From Calamus simplicifolius (taxonomy: Eukaryota; Streptophyta; Magnoliopsida; Arecales; Arecaceae): a stretch of 64,000 nt of DNA. The stretch spans positions 193,989 through 257,988 of the forward strand of contig UESW01004374.1 of assembly GCA_900491605.1 (NCBI GenBank). The letters run 5' to 3'. Positions within the stretch are counted from its first letter, which is position 1. Every line of letters starts with the position of its first letter. Shown piece after piece: positions 1-12,400 of this stretch. The translations under genes were made by a program, and so were the position numbers. The notes beneath the pieces were generated by a model, which did not search any database, was not told the origin of the DNA, and was given only the letters and a program-made list of their open reading frames with translations.

Positions 1-2980
1 AGAGGCAGAGAAGACCTTATGCGAGCTTTCTTTGGCTCCCTTACTCCTTTTTTTTTTTTCTTTTCTTTTTAAATTTTCATTAAATAGGGGAGAAAAAGGA
101 CCAGATTTGATGAGGACTTTAGACACATTTCAAGCAAGTCATATGGAAATCTTTCCTCCCTTCTTATTCCCCTTTTTCTTTTTCTTTATCATATCTAAAA
201 GTAGGCAAAAGAAAGATTAAAAGGTGAGGGATCAGGCTAAAATTTTGTATTTTAACATTATTGCTACAAATGTAAGAATGATCTTTGCATTATAGGAGAA
301 ATCATAATTTTTGATGATTATGTAGTTTTAAAAGTAAAAAAAAAAAGTTCAAAAATTCTATAAAATTAATATCTTGTTTGGAGATATGTATGCATTTGTT
401 ATCTCAATTTGATAGCAAGTTATTTAAATTTGGACATGATTATGGCTACCTAAATCTAAACTAAAATTTAAATAATTTTAAAAATTAAATAGTAATTAAT
501 GCATACGGGAGGGTTGAAAATATATGTAGTATATTTGATAGAATTCTACACTGATCCAAATTAAAATTTAATTTCTTATATATTATAATTAAATATTAAT
601 TTGTTATTTAAAATTATTTTATGAATGTTAAATATAAAAATGAAGCAATTAATATTATGTATAGATAATTGATAATACTAAATGTTGACTAAAGGATCCT
701 AAGCACCAATAGGAATAATGAGTGAATGCCAATTGACTCAATCTTACGAAGAGGATAATTCATATTCTAACTGATTCTCTTGCAAAAATAAAAGAAAAGT
801 ATAATGAGTGTTGAAGACTGCTTGACTAAGACTCTTCAATCTTCAAGTCAATGAGGAAAAAGAAATGAAAACACTAATGACAAACCTTATATCCATCTCA
901 CTTCAAGAAGAGGGAGGAAGTGTGAGAGGTCGATGGTTGTGGATAATAAAATGAGAGATGAAGGAGAAGAAAGAACTTGGAAGATTGGAGAGAGAAAAAG
1001 GCCCTTTCCCTTTAAGAGAGGGTCCTTCTTATCAGTGGGCTCTCATCCTAGTGCTCAAAGTGGTTCCAGCGATGATGGCATGTCTACCTTCGACAATGAG
1101 TTTGGTGATGAGACTATTCCAACTTTTATGGGACATACTCCTAGCAAAGGGATATGCGTGGAGAGGTTATTGCCTAATCTTGTTTGTAGGTTTGACAGGT
1201 AAGAGGCTAGAAATGATACTAGCCATAGCCCTCTAATATTATCCAATCATAGCAGGTTGTGGTAAGGTAACATGGAGTTGTGTCTAGAGGCCAACTTGGC
1301 ACTAACTTAACTTGGCTCCATCAAATACGCCTGCTCTCGAGACTGAGGAGGCATACTTAAGAAAGGGAGTATCTGAGCTAGCATCAAATTTACATAGAAT
1401 GAGGTTATCCTTTTGAAGCAGGCTTGTGGGCCTCTTTTAGCATGTTAAGGCTTGGTCTTATAAACTCATTTAAGAATATTTAACGAAGGACTTCTGCAAG
1501 CTCTCTTTTCTCTCATAAGTAAGAGTTCTTCTAAGCTTTGGTCCTATTTTATTCTCTTCTTTAGGCTGCACAAAGGCACTTATTAAGCTGAGGGTGTCAA
1601 TTATGAGGCTCTTCAATAAGAAGTTAATGAGTCACTTCCTTAGGATCTAGTGGTGATGATCAAGCCATATTGATTGCAGAGGCCACATGTTACCTTCAGA
1701 GCCCTTTTAGCAGGCTCAGGCTTTGTACCTTTTCTTTTCTTCTTTTCTTTTTTATCCTAAAGGAGAAAGGGCAGTGCCATATTCTTAAATCAGGCATAGG
1801 ATTGGCAACTCATGGGTTATGGTTTGTGCTTTTAAAAGTAAATGCCTTAGCCCTTTAATCGCTCTTCTATAGTGTCTACTTTGGTGCTCCTAAAACTTTT
1901 GGGTTTTTCGATTCCTTTGGTGCTTTGCAAGCATGTCTTGTTTTCCTTGATCTTCCTTTGGCAAAAGTTTCTCATTCTTTCCCCTTGCATAAGTGACAAT
2001 GTTGGTTCTTAAGGCTCATTACTTTGCTAAGAATGGATCGTCCAAGATTTTTGCTAGCCCAAATCCGAAAGCATTTTGCCAAAAAGAAATAATAAAAGGG
2101 TCTAGCTAGGGGAAATAATTGGCGAGGTTTTGGTATCACTTGGTCCTCATCCCCCATAGTCCAGGAAGGTGGCACTTCATGTGAAGGGGCTGCCTCCATC
2201 CGCATCAAGAGGCATCTCCGCTTCAGCAACATCTTTTGCTCTATCATTTGAGTGGGAAAGTTTTCCTCCTTTGGGATCCTTCAGGTCCTTGCAGATCTAG
2301 ATCAGGCCTTCTCGTTCATGACTCAAGCATCTCTTCTTCATCATCCAATAAATGTAATCATTGCTTGAGCAAACCCATAGCCCGTCCCTCTTTTGATTGC
2401 CTCAATACTAGTGTACGACATGCTCCACCCAATTTTTTTAAAGAGACTGTGCAGTGCAATATAGTGGCATATATTGTAGCCGCCAATATGATACTCCCAA
2501 TAGACTATAAGGGCTCTTTCATATCAAAAATTGGTGAATGTCACCCTTTCCTCATGCATACTTTCCATTGGATGCATGCTCATCCTCTTTGAGCGGAATT
2601 GCCATATGAGGTCCTTCTTATTCAAGGTTGAGGAGATGAAGAAGAGACTTGATGGCATGTGCTAAGAGGTTAGGAGGGCCAAAATAGCAAATATGGTGGA
2701 GGTGAAGAGACTTATGGCTGAGGCCATAGGGCTTGTGGTGAAGTTGGTGGAGGTGGACCCTAAAATGATAAGGGTTGAGGCCAGGGTCATAGAAAAGAGG
2801 CCAAGATTATTGGATTTGAGGCTGAGGTGCTAGTTACTGAAGTCAACGTAACAGAGGTTTAAGCAAAGGTGGTTCTAGTTGAGGAATGCTAGCTTTAGCA
2901 CAAAGGGGGCAGTGGAGGAATTCTAAAGGATTACTCCATCAAAGCTTTCTTCATGACACGATAAAGTATTATGGTGAAGA
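1..2980. other. Intergenic, AT-rich, no supported gene
   Basis: No conserved protein could be recognised on either strand; open frames are short and low-complexity. A stretch around 2616-2810 translates on the plus strand into a Glu/Lys/Arg/Val-rich pattern resembling the coiled-coil part of a decayed retroelement protein, but it is broken by stops and cannot be named. Confidence 0.5.
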
Positions 2981-3324
2981 TCATAGCCAAGTAGCTCATT
3001 TTCAATTTCACCATTTTGGAATTTGTCGAGGGAGACCATTGGGTGGATGTTTGAGGTGATTCATACCATCACCTTAAATCATCAATAAGCTATAGTGATA
3101 AAGGGTGCATCACTTGTAAAATGGATTAACTTAAATCAAAACTTAAATTCTTTCATAGCCAAGTAGCCCATTTTCAATTTCACCATTTTGGAGTTTGTCG
3201 AGAGAGACCATTGGGTGGATGTTTAAGGTGATTCATACCATCACCTTAAAACATCAGTAAGCTATAGTGATAAAGGGTGCATCACTTGTAAAATGGATTA
3301 ACTTAAATCAAAACTTAAAATTTT
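2981..3324. repeat. Tandem duplication, two 172-bp units
   Basis: The segment beginning tcatagccaagtag at 2981 recurs at 3153. The two copies are nearly identical over their full length and abut head to tail. They contain no reading frame and lead directly into a more diverged repeat array. Confidence 0.85.
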
Positions 3325-3830
3325 TTATATTTGGCCTATAATAAGAAAGACAGGTAGGGCTTATAGATTCAAAATGCATCGTCTCTAAAGAAACTTTTAA
3401 ATGAGTTAATTTGGATAAAAATTCAAAACTTTTCATATTTGGCCATTGACAAAAAAAAAAAAAAATGCAAGTAGGGCTTATAGTTGGAACTTCTAATGCA
3501 TTATCTCTAAAGAAACTTTCAAATAAGTTGACTTAAGAAGCAATCGAGAACTATCTATATTCAAACTTACACAAAAAGGCACCTGTAGCTAGGACTTTAA
3601 GTGCATCATCTTTGAGAAAATTGCTGAATAGGTTGATTCGAGCATTAACCCAAACAGTTTTCATATTTGGACTATGACAAAATAGCAAGTAGAGCTTATG
3701 ATCTAAACATCAGGTGCATCAATTTTGAAGAAAACAATGAACTAGGTTGATTTGGGCACCAACTCAAAAATTTTCATATTTGGGTCATGACAAAAGCCTT
3801 AATAAGGGCCTACAGTCTAAACATTGAGTT
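3320..3830. repeat. Degenerate tandem array, about five units of 105-122 bp
   Basis: Each unit carries the same run of landmarks: ttttcatatttgg, then a gacaaaa stretch, aagtagggcttata, tgcatcatctctaaagaa and a ttgattt/ttgactt block. The atattt landmark falls near 3327, 3435, 3557, 3663 and 3776. Units are much more diverged than the 172-bp duplication next to them. One unit contains a 15-base A run. No coding potential was seen. Confidence 0.7.
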
Positions 3831-4391
3831 TAATTCAATACTTTAATTTAGCCACTTGGTTCACCTAACTATGCAATCAAATTGAGGTGGGTATATGAGT
3901 TTGATTAGCTAATCTAATCCATGACACCCTCATCATTAATTGGGTTCAATTCATCAATTAGGTTCAATTGAGAACCAAATGCAACATTTCGGATAAATGA
4001 ACAAATTTGAATATTAACACATAATTATTTATTGGGTCAAAATCATTACAATTGGGCCAAATCCAATACTCTAGCTCAGTCAATATGTCTAATTGACATA
4101 AATTGAGTTGATCTCATGTCTTTGACTTGACAAGTAAACTTGATAACCAACAATTAGGTTGAATTTAAGATTTGGGCTCAGTCAGCAAGTCTGATTACCA
4201 ATGATGGGAACAAGTAGAATGTGGCTTAATTTGAAATCCTCTTATAGTATAGTTCAGGTATCTAGCTTGATCCTTTTGAATGAGACCCAATTATTGAATA
4301 AGTCAAATTCAATCTGGATAGATTCAAGCTAAAAATCCAATTGAGATCATGATATATGATCAAAAGAAAATAAAGAGATTATGATAACATC

Positions 4392-4470
4392 AAATTCAAA
4401 TGGTTTAGTTGGTCTAAGGCACTAGATTAAGGTTTTGCCTCAAGAAGACATGGGTTAAATCTTACTCTAA
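4392..4470 (+). pseudogene. tRNA-Leu(AAG)-like relic
   Basis: The string ttggtctaaggc matches a tRNA A box and D arm. It is followed by a Leu-type anticodon arm whose loop (ttaaggt) would give anticodon AAG, then a T-arm-like tgggttaaatct. The acceptor stem does not pair and the T loop is degraded (ttaaat rather than ttcgaat). It is therefore a dead tRNA copy or the head of a tRNA-derived SINE rather than a working gene. Confidence 0.5.
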
Positions 4471-4477
4471 ACAAAAT

Positions 4478-4795
4478 TTTTAACCCAAATCTCACTCTAA
4501 ACAAATTATTTCAGCTTCATCTACTAAAATAAACAAATTATTTACTTTAAACTTACTAAAATTGAAATGATACCTGGATTCAAAATTCGAAATCATGGAA
4601 GGGAATCCAAATAAGGCATAAAATTTTAAATTTCAAAATAATTAAAACACATAGTTTTAACCTAAATCTCACTCTAAACAAATTATTTCAACTTCATTTA
4701 CTAAAATTGAAATAGTGCCTTGATTCAAATTCAAAATCATGGGAGGGAATCCAAACAAGGCATAAAATTTCAAATTTCAAAATAATTGAAAAGAG
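4478..4795. repeat. Diverged direct duplication, period about 177 bp
   Basis: The block ctcactctaaacaaattatt occurs at 4491 and again at 4668. Both copies are followed by tactaaaat, a ggattcaaa motif, catgg(a/g)agggaatccaaa and aaggcataaaatttt. It follows the tRNA-like relic directly and its first words resemble the end of that relic, so both may belong to one retroposed unit. Confidence 0.65.
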
Positions 4796-5109
4796 TCCAA
4801 ATTCAAATTATATGGTGATAGATTTTACAATTTCTAGAGAAGGAAGGCCAACTACCAGCCATCTCATGCCTTTTGAGTATAGAATTCCCCACACAAATTC
4901 CCCATCCCTCCCTCCAGCCCACACACGCAAACCTAAATCTCATGCCTTCGAGAGCGTTAACAGCCCCATGCGTCTCTTTCCTTCAGATTGGATTTCCCTA
5001 CTTAACGCAAGGAAGGAAGGCCCCCCCATCTCAGCAAGGAATTAGTACATGCCTTCTTCCTTTATCTGTCCCATTCAATCAGCATATGCTTCCTTGTCAG
5101 CCTCAAATC

Positions 5110-5408
5110 AAATCACCTTCTTCCCTATCAGCCTCATCATATTCAAATTTAAATCTTGAATTTGTCTTGGAAACAAGGCATCTGCTTCCTTATGAGCCTC
5201 AAATTCAAATTTATATCTTGAATTTGTCCTGGAAAGCAAGGTATAATCACACACCTTCTCCATAATCCAATCAGCACCTTCTTCCTTATCAGCATCAAAT
5301 TTGAATTTAAATCTTGAATTTGTCCTGGAAAGCAAGGTATCACACACCTTCTCCATAATCCAATCAGCACCTTCTTCCTTATCAGCATCAAATTTGAATT
5401 TAAATTTC
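5110..5408. repeat. Minisatellite, units of about 65-96 bp
   Basis: The words cttccttatcagc, tcaaatttgaattt and cttgaatttgtcctggaa recur with spacings of about 65, 96 and 93 bp. The last two units are almost identical apart from a three-base difference. Because the spacing is near a multiple of three, the minus strand gives a repetitive open frame, most likely a by-product of the repeat. Confidence 0.75.
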
Positions 5409-6462
5409 ACATTTGTCTTAGAAAATAAGGGAATTTTGACTTTATTTTCTTACTTATTAATCTCAGTGTCTCTTTTCTCTAGATTAACACCTTTCTTCCT
5501 TAGCTGACCTAATCAGCACCTCCTCAACATCAGCAACAATGTAGAAAAGAATCCCAAAGATCACATCGGTACATTATCTAAATAAATTCCTTATGGAGAC
5601 AATTTTCTTAGAATGAGGATATATATCATGTGTATTTCCAAAAGATCATGATGCCCATGATCAACCAGGGAAATCTTAACGCATTGATTCAGCACCATGA
5701 TTCAGCATTGTGTGTTTTCTCCCTCGTTTCCCTATACCTCAAAGGGCATCTTCGCTCGTGAAACTCCCCTTTGCTGGATGGAGATCAACAATCTCCCATG
5801 ATCCTGCTTCGATTATGCCTTCTCTACATGATTCGAAAATCTTTTCTACCCATCTCTCAAAATGCCTAGGAGCGTGTGTTTCTCTTCAAAATAAAAGCCT
5901 TGTCTCCAAAAGGAAAGGCCCCAAGAATAGTCCCATCAAAAATAGTTCCACTAAGATGAAAAAAAGAAATATGCTATATGCTTATAACTTAAGTTCATCT
6001 GCCATCAATTAACATCCAACAATCTCTTGAAGCAACTATGACTAATAAGATTACATCACCATGGATCTGATCATCACGACTAACTTGGCAAGCATACAAG
6101 AGATTGTGAGGCAAGATTGAATGTTGAGACCTCTTCTTATTAATTTGATGCCTAAGTTTGTGTTAGCCTTCTCTCATCCCTTTATGTCTTTTATTTATTT
6201 ATTTATTCCTTTTGTCAGTGTAGTAATATTTAACTATGCTACTTAAGCCACATGTAACTTAGTATTATCCATATAATAAGCTAAGGAAACACCAAATAAC
6301 TCCTTAGACTTCTATCTTTATAATTTTAATTGGTGCCATCTAATTTGCATCTCAACTTGCCTATACTTTCCATGTAATGAGTTAGATTTGATCCAGTCCT
6401 CCATGAATTTACAACCTTTCCCTGTATCCCCTTCATTACTATTATTACCATCCAATTTACTC
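5409..6462. other. Intergenic, no supported gene
   Basis: AT-rich sequence with short T-rich stretches and a small (TTTA)n microsatellite near 6190-6207. No conserved product was recognised on either strand. Confidence 0.5.
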
Positions 6463-6465
6463 TTA

Positions 6466-6800
6466 GGTAGTGTTTGAAATAGGGGATAAGAGGGGATATC
6501 CCTTCTTATTCCCAAAAGCCATAACTATAAGGGATAGCAGAGAATAAAGTTAACCAAAGGGATAATTCATGGTTAACCATGATTAACCATGGGATATCCC
6601 CTCAATTTATTCTCTAGAGAATGCAGGAATAGCTGATTATCCCTCCAAATAAGAGTAAAAAAAGGTTATCCTATGGATTTACCTTTTTGCATTTGATATG
6701 ATCAATGGGATAGCCAAGGGATATCCCTAGGGATAGCCAGGGGATAAACTCTATCCCATACACTTATCCATGGATAATATTTTTTCTATCAAACACTACC
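6466..6800. mobile_element. PIF/Harbinger-type MITE (335 bp) with TTA target duplication
   Basis: The element opens with GGTAGTGTTTGA and closes with its reverse complement TCAAACACTACC. Both ends are flanked by TTA (6463-6465 and 6801-6803), the classic three-base target duplication of PIF/Harbinger (Tourist-like) elements. The interior is built from ggggatatccc, ggataac and gttaaccatg motifs in both orientations, so the element can fold on itself. It has no coding capacity and would depend on a transposase elsewhere. Confidence 0.85.
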
Positions 6801-7024
6801 TTAGTCTTTTAAATGAAACTTACAGCATCCAACATTGCTAAAATATTGTCACAAGTTTGTTTGTTTCGAAGGCATCATCACATGCCTCCCTTATTTAATA
6901 TAAATATACCTTAATTAATTTAACTAGACTCTTAAGCGAATATCAAGAGAAGCATTCTGCTAATGTGGGAATGTGGATGAATGGCAACATATTAAATTCA
7001 TGTACAATTTGGCTATAATTATAT

Positions 7025-9365
7025 TGTTACGCTCCAAACCCAATATTGGATCTAGGAGTGGCAACCCACCGCATGCTTAGCATGCAAAGTGTCCTGAAAT
7101 ATAACACTTAATAGTTAATACAAGGAGGGATAATAACTATATATCATCCAAATTCAAAGTATTCTTAATACAAACCATAATCATATGTTTCAGACTATAT
7201 GCCAAAATACATAATTCAATGCGGTTACAACAAAGTATTGGATCCAAGTTACTCTGATAGCTGCTCCAACTATCCCATATCTCCATCTTCAGTTCCGTGG
7301 CTCTGAAAAACATTGTGAGATTTAAATGAGCTCATACTCAATAAGTAAGCAAACTATAATATAATGTAATTACTTTAAGCTTTTATCAACTCAAATTTTT
7401 CATAATAAACATCTGTCAAGCTTCCATATTTCAAATATATTTTACCATGTTATCAAAACATGCATCATATGCTCAAAATAATCTTTGGAAGCGAATGCTA
7501 TATAGCATTTCAAGAATATACAATTTCAAATAAAACCACTGTACCACTGTATATAGCATGTAAAAATTATTTTTATACCAATGTCTCATGGCCACACACT
7601 ATGTCCTCATAAACAGAACACCCCCTAGGGTGTAATACCCCTTCGGGTGTAACCTCCATAAATATCCCCTAGGAGTCAAGATCCTGGAACCAGCGTTATG
7701 AACTCATATCATATCATATCCTGTTACAACATACCCTAAGAGTGTGTGTCCTCCACATATTCCCCCTATGGAGGTGGGTTCCAGTGTCATGTGGCATAAT
7801 ATTGCCATATCCTGTCACAACACACCTCATGAGTGTGTGTTCTTCACATATTCCTCCTATGGAGTTGGGTCCTAGTGTCAAGTGAGTCATGCAACATATC
7901 ACATCATATCATATCATATAATAGCGGACCATGATGGGACATATTATCATATACACAAAGTATCATTTTCATGTCATATTTGCCAAATAGCATGTATCGT
8001 TGCAAAAATGCGATCCATATACTTTTATAATTATAGTGATTTAAACATATCAAATACATATGTATATTTATAAAACCTTTAGCAATTTTAAAGATCATAC
8101 CAATTGATCAGTCGTCCGCATAGATACCAAATTATTTGCAAAATATAATAAATAATAAACTAATCATAGTAAATGTTCACTTGCCAATAAGAGTACCAAT
8201 CCATTTTCTTATTTTTCAAATAATGCAATATATATCAATATAACATTAAATACATAATTTTTATATTTTAATAATTTATGAAAATTATGATAAATGGCTT
8301 ACTTACCTCAGTACGCTAATCCAAAAATATAATTCGGCTATTTAAGCACCTAGGTACCTACAACATCAATTTTTCAATTTTTAGTCTCCAAAATTAGCAT
8401 ATAAAAATAGCTTTTAAATTCTACCCAGTTTAATCTCGGGGCCAACTTGGGGCTTGAATATCTCCCAATATCTAAGCCCAAATGGAGAAATAAAAATACC
8501 CCAAGAAACTAGGATCAACACTGATTTAAGCCATATTTTATTTCTCCATTCTTGACCCAATACAGGGTCCAAAATGCGGTCCAAAGATGGCTCGGAGTCG
8601 GCCCAACAGGGCCCAAATCCAACACGGCCCACATGGCCCACGAATCCCTCATCTTCCCCACTCGGCTCCCCTGTTTCACCTGAAACAGGGGAAACTTGTG
8701 CCGGCGGCCAGGGGCGCCACCAGCCTCTCCCAGGGGTGGCCCGCTCGCTGAGGATCGGCCCGGAGCTGGCCGCGGCCGTGGCCGAGCTCCCTCTCTCTCT
8801 CTCTCCCTCTTTTCTCTCTCTTTCTCTCTTTCATTCATCCGTGGCACGAACCATGCCGGTGGCACGACTGGCCACCACAGTCGGCCAGACCTCCACTGGA
8901 TGCTTGCCCACGCCGGTGGAGACCACCGGCTGCCGCCCAGGCCCGGCAAGCCGGCGGGCACTCCGTCGGGCCCGAACCAAGCCGTGGACCGGCTTGGTTC
9001 CGTAAGAAAGGAGGGCCACTGGGCGACCCTCCACAGCTCCTCTCCAGCCGCCTCGAGCGGCCGGACACTCCACCTCTCTCCCCCCTCCGGCCGCCTCGAG
9101 CGGCTGGGCACAATAACGGGAGTAGCTCCTTCCGATCTCCCTCTCAGCCGCCTCTCTCTGTTTCACTCCCGATGAATTCATGGAAGAGGGGGGCTTACTA
9201 GTGCTCGGCTGACAGCGATGGGTGGAGGGAGGAGACTCCTCTCTCCCTCCCCATTTATCCTGGCAAGAAGGGGGGGTGGAGAAGGAAGAGGCGGCACGCC
9301 GTCGCCATCGTGCTGTGCCTTCCTTCTCCTCCCTCTTTTCCATCCATTTTCACGTGGGGATTACA
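7025..9365 (-). repeat. LTR of the gypsy element (3' LTR in element orientation)
   Basis: Begins TGTTACGCTCC and ends GATTACA, a TG...CA pair. It is homologous throughout to 14341-16646. The AT-rich part holds a 91-bp internal tandem duplication (7721 and 7812). Part of the remainder (about 8570-9330) is GC-rich and contains overlapping Pro/Arg/Ser-rich open frames and a CT microsatellite (8791-8830) that are not genes. Confidence 0.93.
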
Positions 9366-9378
9366 TTCTCCCCTCCTT
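9366..9378 (-). other. Polypurine tract of the gypsy element
   Basis: On the minus strand the bases next to the downstream LTR read AAGGAGGGGAGAA, a purine run directly abutting the TG of the LTR. This is the plus-strand primer site expected in an LTR retrotransposon and it confirms the element's orientation. Confidence 0.85.
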
Positions 9379-9492
9379 GTAAAAATTTTGGCCTCAAATT
9401 GCTGCACATTTAGAATTCAAAGTTTGATCATAGGATTATTCATCCTTCCATTTACATATACTAAGATACAAACATATAAGGATATTTCTTTT

Positions 9493-12400
9493 TCATTTCC
9501 TCAAGCTCCCAAGTAGCTTCCCTTCAAAATGGTTACTCCACTGAACCTTGACATAGGGAATGCTACGCCGTCTTAAAACTTGATCCTTGCGGTCCACAAT
9601 ACGCAAAGGATGCTCCTCATATGTCAGATCATTACTTAACTGCATGGGCTCAAACTGTATCACATGGTTGGGGTCAGAAATGTACTTTCTCAAATAGATA
9701 CATGAAATACATTGTGTATCGCAGAAAGTACCGGAGGTACTATCAGGCTATAAGCTACCTCTCCTACTTTACTCAGAATCTCAAATGGCCCAATGTATCG
9801 TGGACTTAGCTTACCTCTAATCTTAAATCTCATTACATTTTTTGTTGGTGATATCTTCAGAAAGACATGGTCCCTAGTCTAAAATTCTAGCTCCCTTCTT
9901 CTCACATCAGCATAGCTCTTTTTTTGGCTCTGAGCTGTGCGGGGTTGTTCCTTGATCAACTGTACCTTCTCTACTGTCTGCCGAATCAGTTTAGGGCCCA
10001 ATAATTTTCTCTCCCCCACATCATCCCAACATAAGGGAGATCTGCATTTTCTACCATACAGAGCTTCAAATGGAGCCATCTGGATACTGGCTTGGTAACT
10101 ATTATTATAAGCAAATTCTACTAAAGATAAGTGGTTGTCTCAAGCACCACCAAAGTCTATTACACAGGCTCGCAACATGTCCTCCAGGATCTATATGGTC
10201 CTCTCAAACTGCCCATCTGTCTGGGAATGAAAGGTTGTGCTGAAGTTCAGTTTGGTTCCTAAAGCTCTATTCGAGAATTGGGACACAAACCTAGTATCCC
10301 GATCTGATCCAATAGATATAGGAATGCTATGAAGCCTTACAATTTGCTCAATATACATGTTGGTCAATCTCTCGCTGGAGATTCTAACCTTAAATGGCAA
10401 GAAATGGGCTGACTTTGTCAATCTGTCTACAATGACCCATACTGCATCATTGCTCCTGGGGGTCCTAGGTAGTCCAGTCACGAAATCCATAGTGATCTTC
10501 TTTCATTTCCATTGTAGAATCATCAGAGATTGAAGGGGTCCCGCAGGCCTTTGATGCTCAGCCTTCACTTGCTGACATACTAAATATTTCGCCACATACT
10601 GAGCAATCTTCTTTTCATTCCCTTCCGCCAAAAGTTTTCTTTTAGGTCTATGTACATCTTGTTTCCTCCTGGGTGTACTATATAGGGAGAGTAGTAAGAC
10701 TCCCTTAGAATTTTTGCTCTTAGTTCCTCCACATTTGGCACACAGAGCCTATTATCAAATCTTAGGGATCCATCCTCCATTATAGCAAATTCATTTTGAG
10801 CCCTGACTTTACAGCTTCTTTAATCCTTTGCAGGTCCAAGTCTTCTTTCTGGGAAGACTTGATCCAATCAATCAGGGTGGACTGGAGTACAAGTGCTGCT
10901 ACCTACCCATCGGACTGCTGTACTCGCAATCCAACCTCCAACTTCTCAAGGTCCCTCTGGATGTGAGGCTGAGAAGTGATCATAAAAGCTAACTCCGAGG
11001 AGGACTTCCTGCTCAAAGCATCAGCTACCATATTGGCCTTCCTTGGGTGTGATAGTGCAGGTTCAGATCATAATCCTTTAGTAGCTCCATCCATCTCCTC
11101 TGCCTCAAGTTTAACTCCTTCTGAGTGAAGATGTATTTCAGACTTTTGTGGTCTGTATATACATCACATGCCTCTCCATATAGATAATGCCGCCAAATCT
11201 TCAAGGCAAAAATCACGGCAGCTAACTCCAGGTCATAGGTAGGATAATTTTGCTCGTATAGCTTTAGCTGTCTGGAGGCATAAGCTATCACCTTCTCATT
11301 TTGCATCAGAACACATCCCAATACCTTTCGAGAAGTATTCGTGTATAGGGTGAATCCTCCAGATCCTGATGGAAGGGTAAGGACGGGGGCTGATACTAGG
11401 CGTTGCTTCAGCTCGTAAAAACTTCTCTCACACTCCTCAGTCTAGTCAAACTTCGCTTGCTTTTGGGTCAAGCGAGTCAGGGGTATAGTAGTGCGAGAGA
11501 AGCCCTCCACGAATCTACGATAATATCCAGCCAACCCCACGAAGCTTCTTACTTCGGATACATTAGAAGGCCGACTCCAGTTTACAACTGCCTCAATTTC
11601 TTCAGGTCCACAAATGCCATCTTTAGATATTATATGACCCAAGAATGATACTTGGCTCAACCAGAAGTCACACTTCTGCAACTTGGCATAAATCTTTTTC
11701 TCTCGAAGAGTTTGCAGAACAATCTTCAGGTGGTCCACATGCTCCTCCTGGCTTTTAGAATACACCAAGATGTCATCAATGAATACCACCACAAACTAGT
11801 CCAAGTATGGCTTAAAAATTCTGTTCATCAAGTCCATGAATGCTGTCGGGGCATTAGTCAACCCAAACGGCATTACCAAGAACTCGTAGTGGCTATACCT
11901 AGTTCTGAATGCTGTCTTAGGCACATCCTCAGCCTTGACCTTAAATTGATGGTATCCTGACCGAAGATCAATCTTCAAGAATACCTGAGCTCCTTGGAGT
12001 TGATCAAATAGATCATCAATCCTCAGCAATGGAACTTGTTCCACACTATTACCTTATTGATTTCTCGGTAATCAATGCAGAGCCTAAAACTTCCATCTTT
12101 CTTTTTGACAAATAATACTGGAGCAACCCAAGGAGAAACACTAGGTCTAATAAATCCCCGGTCCAGGAGCTCCTGCAATTGGCTCTTCAACTCTTTTAGT
12201 TCAGCTAGGGACATACGGTATGGGGCCTTGGATATAGGTCCAATGCCAGGAGCCAAATCAATAGTGAACTCAACTTCTCGATCTGGGGGCAATTCGGTCA
12301 AATCATCTGGGAATACATCAGAAATTTCTAAGCCATTGTAATATCCTCCAACTTAACCTCATCCTGCTGAAGGTCTCTGACCACAGCAAGAAACCTTTGG

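Noticed and set aside
8515..9343. Several overlapping Pro/Arg/Ser-rich open frames of up to 198 codons on both strands
   Set aside because: They lie in the GC-rich part of an LTR and recur, differently interrupted, in the partner LTR at 16036-16577. High GC content explains the open frames on all strands.
12075..12341. Plus-strand frames overlapping the gypsy pol region (also 11403-11960 and 13335-14051)
   Set aside because: They are antisense shadows of the reverse transcriptase, RNase H and gag code on the minus strand.
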